From positions 649,365,420 to 649,429,419 of the forward strand of contig NC_081405.1 in the NCBI RefSeq assembly GCF_030272615.1: DNA of 64,000 nucleotides, written 5' to 3'. Positions 1 through 12,639 of this stretch are shown in pieces. This DNA is from Cryptomeria japonica. Taxonomy: Eukaryota; Streptophyta; Pinopsida; Cupressales; Cupressaceae. The notes under the pieces were generated by a model. It searched no databases, had not been told where the DNA came from, and saw only the letters and a list, made by a program, of their open reading frames with translations. The first letter of the stretch is position 1, and every line of letters starts with the position of its first letter. A program made the translations under genes and the position numbers.

Positions 1-874
1 CTACCCAAGGCAAATTTGGGACCACACTCATTTGTTTGAATGGCTTTGGTAGAAGCAAAACTCCCTCCAAGAGACAAGTCAAAATCAATGACACTAATCA
101 TCACATGTGTCAAGTGACACAATAAAATACAATATAAAAATCACACATGGAATTTGTCTCTTGTAGGTTTACACAATTTAAATAAAATCAAATTAACACA
201 CATGCCTAATTTACTTCATGAATAAAATACATTACAAACAGGGTGTTGTCTCTCCAAATAGACAACCCTTGGCTTAACAAACGTACATTGGTCTAGGTTT
301 GGTTCTCCATATTTATTCCATCGTCACATGGATAATTTTCCTACGCATCTCAATTAACACATTAGTAATTCCAAGTAATCACAATTATACATAATCAGAT
401 ACATAGATTTCATTGCACATCAAACACTCATTCATTTGACAATAATAATTCAATTCAAATTCAATTCCACCTAAGCAATTATCGTAATTCTCAAAATTGA
501 TCCATTCATAAAATAAGCATCATTTTATTTTTATTTTTATCATCAAAATGAAGTCTTGCAATTCCAATAATAACATTCACCATATCAAGGTAATTTTATT
601 CTAGCAACATATAAAGCTTCATAATCAGCAAGCATAAAACAAAGCATCAACATATGTCAATGTGATCCAAATCATGGAATCATATAGGTTTTCAAATTCA
701 TAACACATCAAAATGTACACCACAAGGTGAAATGATTCTATAACTTGGTTCAATTATTTTCCTCACCAGTCTATCTATCTAACTTAGCCCATCTTATAGA
801 ATTATAGCATTTATTAATAGGATCAACCATGGTCAACTATGTTAATCGAAGCTTGATTGGGGAGGGGCCTTACA
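1..874 (-). repeat. 3' LTR of the LARD-like element (partial)
   Basis: Direct repeat of 8406-9275, with scattered substitutions and a few small indels, for example in the T-rich run near 520-540. It ends at 874, where the match to the right copy stops exactly. On the minus strand this point is the TG start of the LTR. About 3.8 kb of it should lie left of the window. Confidence 0.8.
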
Positions 875-886
875 TCCTCCTCCCCT
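875..886 (-). other. Polypurine tract of the LARD-like element
   Basis: The plus strand reads TCCTCCTCCCCT, so the minus strand carries AGGGGAGGAGGA directly before the LTR TG at 874. Position and composition are those of a plus-strand primer site. This fixes the element's orientation. Confidence 0.75.
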
Positions 887-3800
887 AGAGTTTGGCTTAC
901 TCCTGGAAGTCACATGAGTAAGATACAAAATAGGGACATAACATTTCCTATAATTTCAATAAGTTACTCTAAATGTTATCTTGCCTACTAGAAGGGTGAA
1001 ATACCCAAAACCATCTTATTATTGTAAATAGCGTTCTATCTTCATACAGTTAAATTCTTGGTATTTTTATTACATTTTCCTTCGATCTCAGGTAGGTGTT
1101 CACAAAAGCTATCTTCCCACCAATTACATTAGTTCTCCATTTAATTTATATCAATAATACACATCAACTCCCGAATCAAGGTTACACATAATAATTTTCT
1201 TATTTAATTTTCTAGGTGTCATACTTATTAAGGTTTCATCTAAACATGTTTATCTTGCTATAATTGTCATCCATGCTTGCCACTAGGAGAATTGACATCA
1301 CAGTTTATTCATAATGAATCTACTTATTTTACATTAAGGTCCCTCATAAAGGGGTTAATTACATATTTGGTAAATCACCCTAGGAGCATGATTTCTTCCA
1401 ACATCCTTAGGCATAGGGAGTAATCAAGTCCAAGTTCTTCATGCCTGCCTTTATATAGGGTAGTTTTCCTACCACTAGGGCTTACAATGTTTATACTTCT
1501 AGGCACCAAGGTTTAAGTTTCCTAGGGTACACTATTCGCAAAACCCAAACATTAAGGTATATAACCAATCCCATTCTAAGGAAGTGATGAAATTTAATAA
1601 TACTTATTTTGGATCTCATCCACACTATCATCTCCTTACACATGCCAATTTTACCAGTCCGCAATTTACATTACTATCACAATTTCATTACGCCTAGATC
1701 ACACATCTTTTGTTATAAATTTTTCTCTCTTAGATTACTTGCAATTAATTTTACTTAGGAGGATATTCCTTTCTTTATCTTATTTCATAATAACCTTCTT
1801 TGTTTATTTTGTGTGCCTAATTTTCACCCCTTGCGGTATTCTCCCTTGACACACTATCAGTGGTTCAATGAACATGATAGATATTACACAAATCATATTC
1901 TAGGGCTAGCTGTAGAAACCAACAAAATGACCACTTGACACTTTAAAAAGATCAAATAAAAGTTACTTTGCCAAGTCCAATCAAGCAGGAAAATGCCGGC
2001 AATCGAAATATATTAAAACTAGCAACATGGCAAGTGCCATAGCTCCAATATAAAGAAACATAAATTTAGTGGTCCTTTCATCCACAAAATAAAATAACAT
2101 AAAAATAAAATATAAAATATAAAAGAAAGTACTAGCCCCCTAGGTTACAATATACTTCTCAAAGAAAGTCAAAAATACTATGGAAGCAAAACTCGACACA
2201 AGATGACCATACTAGCCATACTATAGGGAGTAACCGCAGCACATCACCCAAGATCACGTGTCCTGGGTGTGTTAGGAAGTGATTATTAGACTCTTGAGGT
2301 TCTTAGCTCATCTATATTTCTTTATTATCTATGAAATATCTTATACGCAAAAGATTGCAATCGTACTCTAGATCATGTTCCATTTTAACCTTCACGTACT
2401 TACTATATCAAGCAACACTTTCCGATACAATCCACTATCTATTTAGGGTTATTAACATTCATAATTATATTCTAATCGGTGCTTGCACTAACTCTACCAT
2501 TCTCTATCCATTCCTCTTGGACTTCCATCACTTATCTTAATGCGCTAAACCTTGGTTCAATGTTACGTGTAGCTCAAGCATCGACACTTTCGTGTCTTAC
2601 ACTCGCGATTGATAGTTCAGTACAAAATTGACACTTGTATACTTAGTACCACTTAGGATTCATATAATGTAATCATATAACCTTACTAGGGACCTCATTT
2701 GTCTCCTTAGCACCTTATGCTAGCTCCTAGAATCTTCACCTCTAATCATCCATTTGTTTTCATCAATAAGGAGCATGTTGCCAAATTTTCTAACACATTA
2801 TGGTTAAGAACCATTTGGGGTGGAATATTTGTCAAGTACGACCAATATTGCTTGACAACTAATTCCTACACATTTCATGATAGATTTTCAAACAACGTAG
2901 AGGATTTGGCTTATTCTCTTCTACTTAACTCATGCAACTTGTGAATACAAGGGGGGGGGGTGCGTACTTGTGAAGTGACCCACACCCACCCTTTTGTTAA
3001 CATAGGGTAAAAAGGGAGTTATCTTTTTTCCATATTACTTATTTATATTTACCTACTAGTTAATTCTGACACACCATAACTTATGTTTTCTTTCAATCTA
3101 CATAAACCGCCTTATCAACATAACGTTGAGTTACCCAATTACGGTATAACATAAGGATGTTCAATAATTACCAATGTCTTAAGACTCCCACAGTATACAA
3201 GTTCTTCCTTAGCCAACCACATGGCTTGGCTCCCTATCATTGTTCTCATAAAAGAAAATTAGACGGCCATCTATTTCTTATTAAAACCTGAGTATTATAA
3301 ACTACTATACCATCCTTCCTTATGCCCTTTTTCCAACTGCATGTTGTTTCATCCATTCTTAATGTTTTCGCATACTTTCACACTTGAGTGTCATAGTTTA
3401 CAAACATACTTTGGTTGCGCCAAGTAGTTATATTGTGTTCCAAAATGTCTTGTACCTAGCTACTAGTCGTGATTGAGTTGCACTATTCCCCTTAGGTTTT
3501 GAACGGATATAAGCTAATCATTCCTAGATTATTAGACCAAGATTCTTCTATACTCTTTGAACTCCAATAGGCATTTCGCACGATTCCCAAATCGACTCTA
3601 CTTTCCTTGTCATCATAAAAATTTCTCCAAGGTTATCTTCCCATAAGGGAACTAGTTGTGGTCTTACTTTGCTTGTTTCCCCCAATTATATAGCTAAGGA
3701 TGAACTCAGGGTTTATTGCAATTATGTGTTTTAACCCATGAATTTCATGTATCCTTCTTCATTTAATTCATCTATAAATTACTAGGGTCCACTTATCAAG

Positions 3801-4583
3801 GAGGTTGTCATTTTTCATTTTAGTCCTTATCTTTAGGGTTATACAACTCCAGCTTCCCTGCATTGTTACGAGAATTGTCTACAATTGCTCTTGGTAAGCA
3901 ACCTAGCATGATCATAGGCTTAAGGTACCTATTCACTAGGATGGGTTAATTCTTCTTTATGATATCCGCTAAAGTACCTATTAACTCTTCCTCATTGGTG
4001 CCTCAAATGTCGGCCCTGGTTCTCGAACCACCATAATTTCACGTAGCTCAATAGTTAACTTGAACCATCTCAATCTTAATTACCTTGTTTATTGCATCTT
4101 CATCTCATGTCTAACTAGCTTCCTTGACTTCCTATGTCAATAATATGCTTTGATGGATGATATTCTCTTAGATATCATTAAATGTATTTTATTGAAGGAT
4201 TACTCCTCATGCTTGTTTTGACAAGGGCAATTATTGCATTTAGTTTCCAATTGAATGGTAACCTTATAAGTACTTAGAATCTAATTTCCATTTTTAAACA
4301 CCGAAAAATTCTTCATATAAATAATTAATTGATCTCGCAGCCTATAAGGTTTTATTTAAGCCATAAACATTATGACTAACAAGTTTCAATTTTTTTTAGG
4401 GCTTTTGGTGACCCTTGGAACACCTTAAATTTATATATGCTGATCTGTTGATTTAAAAGAACTTTTACTTATGTTTCGCTTGTTATTTCAGAAGTTTTCC
4501 ACCTAGGTGTTATTCTTTGAAACTATAGTTTGGTTCAACTAAGTTATGAATGTAGCCCATGTTCACCAGTGTATGAACCTAGG
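887..4583 (-). other. Internal domain of the LARD-like element, no recognisable gene
   Basis: About 3.7 kb of AT-rich DNA between the polypurine tract and the primer site. Both strands carry stops throughout, and the longest ORFs are under about 76 codons with no domain I recognise. A minus-strand stretch near 3850-4010 stays open for some 50 codons with one stop and might be a gag relic, but this is not assignable. A run of ten G occurs at 2951-2960. Confidence 0.6.
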
Positions 4584-4595
4584 GCTCTGATACCA
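4584..4595 (-). other. Primer binding site (initiator Met tRNA type)
   Basis: The plus strand reads GCTCTGATACCA, the reverse complement of TGGTATCAGAGC, the standard plant initiator-Met tRNA primer site. Three A residues separate it from the LTR end at 4599. Confidence 0.8.
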
Positions 4596-5834
4596 AAATG
4601 TCATGCCCAAACTTTTGGGCAAGAACACAAACAAATTTTTTTTTTTGAAACACATAATTTACATGCAACCTATGTTTATACAATTGGGACAACTAAACAA
4701 GTTGTTCCAAACTTAATCTTAAATAATAATAAATTGGGTTCTCTAAAATGAGAGATGAATTTAAACTTAACTAGGAGCCTTAGGATCTGATATAACCCCT
4801 AGATGATAAAATTAGATTATTGCTTACGTAACAATCACGATAACTCTTGTTATCAAGCTGAACAATTTGATTTTATAAGGTCAATAATAAATTCTCTCAA
4901 ATGTCCTTTCCTTTTTAGATGCGAAATATATTACTTAAATTAGATCCAACCTCCACTACATAGACATTAATATAATTATATGATTCAATAGTTATTCCTC
5001 TAGGTAAAGGTATGTTAAGGATTCCCCAATACATAAAACTTATAACCTCTTCATTTGTAACTTAATTAATCCTTAAATATTTTAATTTGATATTAACATG
5101 ACTTCCATGAATTAATATTGATTAATAGAGTAACTAAATTCAAAGTGCCAAACGTCATTATAATCGTTAATTTATTAAATGAAAAGTCACACTAGGGATA
5201 AATTCATTCAAGAGATCCAGCCCATTGACTTATTTTACAATTATATTATTCCTCCGAACATTAGGTATTAGATATTTAATACTCACTATTTAGATTACTC
5301 CTAGGTTGAATATTTACTTGATCAACCTTAATTTACTCTTCTAATAAATTTACTCCAAAGAAAGTACATTTTATCTCTAATGATAATTAATCTCCAAATT
5401 TAATAAAAATTGACATTCAAACATATATATATATATATATATTTTATTTAAATCAACCTTCTTTTTTTAAACTAATTCCTTTAATAAATTTTTCACTATA
5501 TTTTCCTATATTATGAGATAATGTGATTGTAAATCATTGAAGACCAACCAAATGAATAAATGGAGAAAGTCCAGGCAAATGAGATTATCCCGTTTCAAAC
5601 CTTTAAAGGAGTACACCCATCCCCTTCCCTTTTCTTATTTTTTTTTTCTTTATTTGTTTGCTCCCCTTTTTTTTTTGTTTATTTACAGTAATATCTTTTT
5701 ATAACCCTATCTAGGGTTTTCTTCTCTTACCTATACCTCCCCCCCATTTCTTATCCCTCACAATGGCCAACCCTAGGTCAGATTAGGGTTCCACCATGAA
5801 GTATTTTTCATGGTGGATATATTTTTTTTTGTGT

Positions 5835-6235
5835 GTGAAGCAGGCTGGGATGGCCCGTGGGCAGGTTTGGTGTTCGAAGGAGGGCACAGAGGGAGCGGAG
5901 GCGGCACCTCAAGGATGCAGCAGTGCCGAAGGGTGGGGGCGGCACCGAAGGGAGTGGCGATGAGTGGCGGCACTGAAGGGAGTGGCGGCGAGTGACAGGG
6001 TGGCGCTTAGGGATTCGGGCGGCGCTCAGGGATTCGGGCGGCGCTGCGGGTTGTAGAAGACGGCCACGCTCGCAAACCCCAGGGATATCCTTGTGGTTGT
6101 GGGGATGGCTACCCACAGTCCACGGAGCCAAGGCTCTGTGACTGTGGGCGGCCCCTCATAGTCACAGGGATAAGCCTGCGGCTGTGGGCGGCCGTAGCCC
6201 CGCACTCCGCCACAGGGCCGAGCCCTTGCTGTTTG
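5835..6235. repeat. GC-rich island with short tandem repeats inside the LTR
   Basis: This block stands out in an AT-rich window. It holds three near-tandem copies of an 18-bp unit (GGCGCTCAGGGATTCGGG, 6002-6050), two copies of a GAAGGGAGTGGCG unit and several GTGGGCGGC motifs. CpG is frequent. It could be the LTR promoter or R/U5 region, or captured DNA; no gene is evident. Confidence 0.6.
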
Positions 6236-6316
6236 TATATTTTTAAAAAAAAAATTATTTATTAATTTTTATTATTTTGTTTTCTTTTTCTTTTTTAAAA
6301 AAATAAACAAGGTTAA

Positions 6317-6322
6317 ATGCAT

Positions 6323-6383
<61 letters not shown>

Positions 6384-6387
6384 GTAT

Positions 6388-6421
<34 letters not shown>

Positions 6422-6437
6422 ATTTATATTTATACAC
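6317..6437. repeat. (TA)n/(TATG)n microsatellite
   Basis: About 120 bp of nearly pure TA with interspersed TATG, just after the GC-rich island in the same LTR. ORFs read from it (Tyr/Ile repeats) are artefacts. Confidence 0.9.
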
Positions 6438-9275
6438 ATATATATATTTTTATATGGCCTGCTAATATATATTTTATATGTGTGCGACTATGGCAACCTG
6501 CAATTAACAGAACAAATAATATAACATTCATTACACTTATTCAATCTGATTTAAAGATTAATTTCAAGATTAATTTATTTAATCTGATTAAACAAGATTT
6601 CAAATGCATGCACAAACTTAATGTATTAATTTCCTTAGAAGAATACCGTAGCTTAGTATTTCTTTTATTACATTTAGTTTCTCCCTTTTTTTTTGAAGAG
6701 CATCAATAAACAAATTTATTTGCTTCCCACTAATCTGTTTATTATTAATATTGTTTTGTTTTGTTTTTAAGCTCCAAAGTGTTTCTCTCATATGCTAAGA
6801 TTAGGTGTTAACTTAAGAAACAAGCTAATAGCTTTAAATTTACTTTCTGCAGTAATAATAGAAGAAATGACAGAATTAATTAAGCTACAACAGCATTAAT
6901 AAAACTAACATATCATGTAAAAAGACCCTCTTTTTTTTTTTGTAAAAATAACTTAATAGGAAATACACTTCCTTAAAAGCATATAGAATACAAGGTAGTC
7001 AATATTACATAAGGGTGTGATACCCAACCAAAATAAATACACTCCTTTCTTTTTTTCTTGAAATAAATACATCTTAACACTCTTTCCCTTTTTTTTTTTT
7101 GTTACTATAAATAAATACATTCTTTTTGGACTTTTTCTACAACATAGGACAGCAACTAATCCCTTTTATTTTCTTTTCCACCCCAAGCAACCTGCAATAA
7201 AAACACAACTTTGACCATGGAGAGCTCACCTCCCAGCCTAGGCTTACTAGAAGCCACCCCCGAGCTTGGAGAACGAAGTACTAGACGGGTTACAAACAAG
7301 CAAATCAACACGACAACAATAGCAAACACTCAATAGGCATATTCCCATCCCAAGCTACACTCTCACCACAACTTGTGATGAACTTTCCATGGGTGGAAGT
7401 GGACCAAGTACCATTGGGGAGATTGCAAGCTTAATACAACTCAATGCCACCTCATGGAAAAACAAATTACAACAAATTTCCCTTCCACACCTTATGCCCC
7501 CCCAAAGTCATCAAAGCCATATTTCCTCCCCTTATGGCCCCCAAATGCATACACAAGGGTATGCAGTAAGGGTCACAAAGGACACCCTTGAGAATCACTC
7601 TCCATAAGGAGAGCCTCTCACCCAAGGCTGTCATGCTTCTTCGACCCCAAGACCATCCTTCTCTCCCAAGAGTAGGAGGCCTTGGACACTCCTAAAACAA
7701 GAACACATAACAAAGAACATGGAATTGAAAACTCACATTTTTCTCCTACCACAAATTACATATACACCTCTTTTCATGCAAGCATTTCTTTCTTTCAAAA
7801 ACAACATAGACAACATAAACAAAAGGAAGTAAAACCAACCTTATTCTACCAATAGGTATGCTAGAATTAGTTGGGGATGAGCTGCCCAATTCCACACAAG
7901 TTTCCTCCAAACTTTTCCCAAAATTTCTATTCTACTACTAATTTTCAAAGCAAAAGCATAATCTCCAAAAATGGAGAGTGGGTGATTACTCACTAAGTCT
8001 CCAATTCTTGCCTAAGAAGGCCTCTCACACACTTCCCAACCCCCTTGGGTGAGGTGAGAGTTCCCATTGGTTGCTTTTCCCAAACTCTTACACATTACTA
8101 AAACTGGAAAGGGAAAAGGTGAGAGAAGATGGGGAAGAGAGTTTGACATAAAAAGGGAAGGTTGTCTATCTTAGGAGGGACCTTCTAAGTTGAATTTTCG
8201 CTCACCTTGGAAAAACCACTTTTTGAGGTGACTAAACAGTCACATGGGAGAAGTCACATGTTTCAAAATACCCCTAACCCATAGGTATACCCTTTGGACC
8301 TTTGGTAAAGCCCTAAAACTGACCCTAGGAGTCCATTTAACCCCTTAGAAACCCAACTGAACTTATCCTACGGGTCAAACCTGAGTTGACCACTCCCAAG
8401 ACTCCCTACCCAAGGCAAATTTGGGACCACACTCATTTGTTTGAATGGCTTTGGTAGAAGCAAAACTCCCTCCAAGAGACAAGTCAAAATCAATGACACT
8501 AATCATCACATGTGTCAAGTGATACAATAAAATACAATATAAAAATCACACATGGAATTTGTCTCTTGTAGGTTTACACAATTTAAATAAAATCAAATTA
8601 ACACACATGCATAATTTACTTCATGAATAAAATACATTACAAACGGGGTGTTGTCTCTCCAAATAGACAACCCCTGGCTTAACAAACGTACATTGGTCTA
8701 GGTTTGGTTCTCCATATTTATTCCATGGTCACATGGATAATTTTCCTGTGCATCTCAATTAACACATTAGTAATTCCAAGTAATCACAGTTATACATAAT
8801 CAGATATTGATTTCATTGCACATCAAACACTCATTCATTTGACAATAATAATTCAATTCAAATCCGATTCCACATAAGCAATTATCATAATTCTCAAAAT
8901 TGATCCATTCATAAAATAAGCATTTTTTTTTTTTTTTTAATCATCAAAATGAAGTCCTGCAATTCCAATAATAACATTCACCATATCAAGGTAATTTTAT
9001 TCTAGCAACATATAAAGCTTCATAATCAACAAGCATAAAACAAAGCATCAACATATGTCAATGTGATCCAAATCATGGAATCATATAGGTTTTCAAATTC
9101 ATAACACATCAAAATGTACACCACAAGGTGAAATGATTCTATAACTTGGTTCAATTATTTTCCTCACCAGTCTATCTATCTAACTTAGCCCATCTTATAG
9201 AATTATAGCATTTATTAATAGGATCAACCATGGTCAACTATGTTAATCGAAGCTTGATTGGGGAGGGGCCTTACA

Positions 9276-11164
9276 AGTGGTTTTTGTTGCAATTGGAATA
9301 TAATCATAAGCATATGCTACCATTTATTCTCCAAGTAGACACATTGGAGACAAACAAGCAGTGGGTTGATTATATGGCCAATAGGTCTATTAATTTATTA
9401 TAGGTGGTGGAACTTGCAAGAAGACACACGGAAATGAATAAGGAGTATGACCAATGCATAAATATCAAGGTTATCATGGATATAGCTACAATATAGCCCA
9501 ATACAGTTTGGGTAACATGCCCACCCCTACCCAAAATGAGAGGAAACCTGAAGCAGTGTCAAATACATATGGATTCAACAACCTAATCAATTGTTGAAGA
9601 AGTGTCAGATACATATGGATTCAACAACCTAATCAACTGTGCCACACACAAGTCAACTATTTTTAAAAATAAAAATTCTGAACCCTAAAATATAGTTTAT
9701 TTATTTGGCATAAATCTAATTGCAAGCAGAGATATGCCCTAATGCATTTCTCATTTTCCTTGTGTGTTTTCTATTTTCCCATTTTCAGTAGTTTATAGGA
9801 GCAACAAAAAATCTGATGCATAACAAAAAATCTGATGCATACTATGTCTATATTGCAATAAAATACTAAAATATGGCATATAATTAGACAATACAAACTT
9901 ATTAACTAAGCTCAAAACACTCAAAATTCTAATGCATACTGTGTCTATATAGGACAGACTAGGTCTAGCTAATTTTCTTATAGCTATTTTGCATTTTATG
10001 AAATGTTTCTAAAATAGAATATGAAGTCTAACTATCTATAGATATTTCCTGTGCACTTCATAAGATGTATTTTAGATAAATATTGACATCCATATACCTC
10101 TAGACATTACAAGAAATTCATCACAGGAATGTAAAATAGTCCAATTTTTCATACACATCTAACATTGAGGATAGTAATAGTGATACAGAATTTGGCTTTA
10201 CTAATGGAAATTAAAAAGCCCAACTAGACACACACAAATTTCAACCATGATTGCCAATCAAAAGCCAATACACCAAGAAATAAAAATCAAAACAATCAAT
10301 GCTGGAGATATGATTTCGTTTCTATTAAAATTGAAAAAGACTTTTACAAAATGACATAAAACTGATTACAAACTATTCATTTAAATTTGCCAATAGCAAT
10401 TTGAAGTTGTGTTAAGGACTCATGAAATATTGATGCTGCTTCCGTGAGTGTACATATTTCAAAAATTTTCCTGTAATAAGATCATAAGTAGACTACAACA
10501 TTACTCATTATTTTTTTTGGTTAAGGATTTTTTTCATGAATGGATATGGCAGAATGAACCAATTCACCCAAAACTCCTAGTAGCAAACTAAGATTATGTG
10601 TCCCCTTGTTCTAATGCAGCCCCTAAAGACAACTTTGTCAGAAGATCAAATGCGTATTCATCTACTCAATTGATGGTTCTCCCTCCCATTCTGCGTCAAC
10701 TGCTTCATCATCTGCTTCACCCAATGCATCAAACACTGGATCGTTGGCTGATAAGGCTGGTGGTTGCTCTCCATTCCATCTGCGTATGCGTCCTGTGCAT
10801 CATATATTTTCTGAATTTCATTTAAATCGGCTATTGTCATTTGCTGTCCACCATGACGTATTCGTGTCATTAGCTACATCCCTAATTGGCATGCAAAATA
10901 CATGTCAATAAAATTGAATGCCACCAAATAAGATCACAAAAAATTAAAAAAATTGGGAGAAGCGAAATGTTTACTAATACCAGGTCCTAGAACTTACTGA
11001 CAGAGACCTCGTGAGTAGTGCGTTCTCTTGCATTGGTATCTACAAACCCATTTGCCAACCACTAGCAATGCTAATCACAGACTGCCAAAATATTTTGGAT
11101 CAGTATTATAGATAAAAAACATGCAAGTTGTAAATAATGTATATTGGAAAATGAGTTTATGCAC
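9276..11164. other. Unassigned AT-rich region
   Basis: Nearly 1.9 kb right of the LARD element. It contains a tandem duplication of about 46 bp (9552-9643, unit with GTGTCAAATACATATGG) and scattered short ORFs. A 70-codon minus ORF at 10658-10870 (begins MTRIRHGGQQMTI) has no recognised domain. Nothing here can be called a gene with confidence. Confidence 0.5.
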
Positions 11165-11500
11165 AGAAATAGGACAATTTGATTAGCTCAAGCAAAAATG
11201 ATTAATCACTGTTTAATATCGTTGCCTTGTTATAGTTCCCTAAATAATAATAATAATAGAATAAATATTAAAGACAAATCAATTTGAAAGTTCACAATCT
11301 AACAATAGTAATATCACCTTAGCCCATCAATATTTTAAAACATAAAAAAAAAAACTAGGTGCCTTAATTTTTATTTAGATTCGTTAATCTCAGGACTACT
11401 ATGTTGTTTTTAGTTCCTGCCAGGGAACTATAGCGGAGGCATCGATATTAAACAGTGATTAATCATTTTTGCCTAAGCCAATCAAACTGTCCTATTTTTT
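11165..11500. repeat. Imperfect inverted repeat pair of about 75 bp
   Basis: The segment 11165-11240 (containing ATGATTAATCACTGTTTAAT) recurs inverted at about 11418-11500 (ATTAAACAGTGATTAATCAT). The left arm abuts the start of gypsy-LTR homology and the right arm sits within it. Other copies of the LTR (35760-35860, 44120-44170) lack the right arm. It looks like a small fold-back insertion or local inverted duplication. Confidence 0.65.
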
Positions 11501-12143
11501 TCCTAGTTCTAGGTCTCACTTTATTTCCCTTAGTATCCCATTGAAAAATAAATAAAAATAAACATTTACTCTGAAAAATATCCATGGCCTAAGAAAAGGC
11601 TGGTCTAACATATCAAAACATCACATCAAGTTTAACCCAAAAAAATATGATATATCATCATAATTCTCAATGAAGTGCTTGTATTAATTTCTGTAGGAGT
11701 GAAGATTATAAATTGTCAATGATTTAAGGTCATTTCATGAAAATGAAGAAAATGTTGGTCTTGTTGGTATATGGATTGATCATGTTGTTGGGTTTAATTT
11801 TGGTCAATTTTTCAGTTACGTTTTTTCTTATTTCAATTAGAATTGATAAGTGAGAGTAGGGAATTACAACCCTATTTATGAAGGCACTGTATTATAGATG
11901 GATATCATATAGCAATTTATTTTTTATTAGATAATATTAAAAAATGGATGGATAATTTATTATTCTACATTAAATTTAATATTGTTTATTGCTCAAATCT
12001 ACTTTAAACCTTAATATGTCTAACATGACAAAACATTACAATGAGTGTCACCGAAAAGAACATTAAATTTCATGATAATCCAATGAATTGTTTGTATTAA
12101 TTACTGTATGAATGAAGATTAAAAATTGCCAACATAACAAAAT
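11241..12143 (+). repeat. Gypsy LTR copy 1, first part
   Basis: Homologous to 35640-36357 and 44010-44670 (for example AGAATAAATATTAAAGACAA and GTTAATCTCAGGA). Copia-1 interrupts it at 12143. The copy resumes at 17163 and, after the TIR transposon, at 34490-34575. Orientation is inferred from copy 3, which follows gypsy pol on the plus strand. Confidence 0.65.
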
Positions 12144-12623
12144 TGTAGAATCTAAAAATGCCCCTATTCTTATAGCCAGCTGAACAAGAAAATATAATAA
12201 CTGAGAAAAAACAACTAACAACAATAAAAATTGCAGAGATAAAATAAAACACAACTCAGAATTTGAAAAACAGATTTCTCTATTTTTAGAACAATGCACA
12301 CATTCTATATTATTGCTTAATAAAAAAAATACAAAGATTCCATATAAATAGAGTTTTCTAGCTTCACTAACAAAAAGAATTAAAAGTCTCTAAAAATAGA
12401 ACATGCATGGAATGCAATAGTTGGTGAAAAAGAAACCAACAGTTCTAAAGAAAGCTCTAATCTAAGAATAGTCTAACTGCATGCATAACATGCTTTATTT
12501 GCATGAGAAATAAAAAACTATTAACTAAATTAATCTAGCTGCATGCTAGTGTATGGTGGTAGAGGCTAAAAATAGTTATGAAATGCATGGAGTTGCATGC
12601 TCGAGCAACATCAGTTATCAACA
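12144..12623 (-). repeat. 3' LTR of copia-1
   Basis: 480 bp. On the minus strand it begins TGTTGATAACTG and ends with CA. It is paired with 16685-17162. Confidence 0.92.
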
Positions 12624-12639
12624 TACTCCCCCTTGATGC

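Larger units (their letters stand above)
1..9275 (-). mobile_element. Large non-autonomous LTR retrotransposon (LARD-like), left end outside window
   Basis: An 870-bp sequence at the left edge recurs at 8406-9275 in the same orientation with about 2% differences. Read on the minus strand, the repeat begins TGTAAGGCCCC. A purine tract directly precedes the left copy. A tRNA-Met type primer site lies at 4584-4595, followed on the plus strand by TGTCATGCCC at 4599. This defines a minus-strand element with a 5' LTR of 4677 bp, an internal region of about 3.7 kb and a 3' LTR that continues past the window start. No ORF longer than about 75 codons lies in the internal region, so the element is non-autonomous. 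LTR and internal sizes match the known LARD class. The full LTR length rests on one copy, because the other is cut by the window edge; the left target duplication is also outside. Confidence 0.72.
4599..9275 (-). repeat. 5' LTR of the LARD-like element
   Basis: 4677 bp with TG and CA ends on the minus strand, from TGTAAGG at 9275 to the terminal CA at 4599. Its last bases contain a small hairpin (TGCCCAAA...TTGGGCA). It holds a GC-rich block, a TA microsatellite and no convincing gene. Short ORFs at 5773-6131, 6317-6709 and 7389-7607 look fortuitous. Confidence 0.7.

Noticed and set aside
4584-4595. tRNA-Met gene fragments at this and other primer-like sites
   Set aside because: Only the 12-base primer complement is present next to LTR ends; there is no cloverleaf.
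5773-6131. Overlapping ORFs on both strands in the GC-rich island
   Set aside because: GC-rich repeats lack stops by composition; there is no domain and no conservation between frames.
10598-10870. Overlapping ORFs on both strands, possible hAT transposase remnant
   Set aside because: No conserved transposase motif could be read and no terminal repeats were found nearby.
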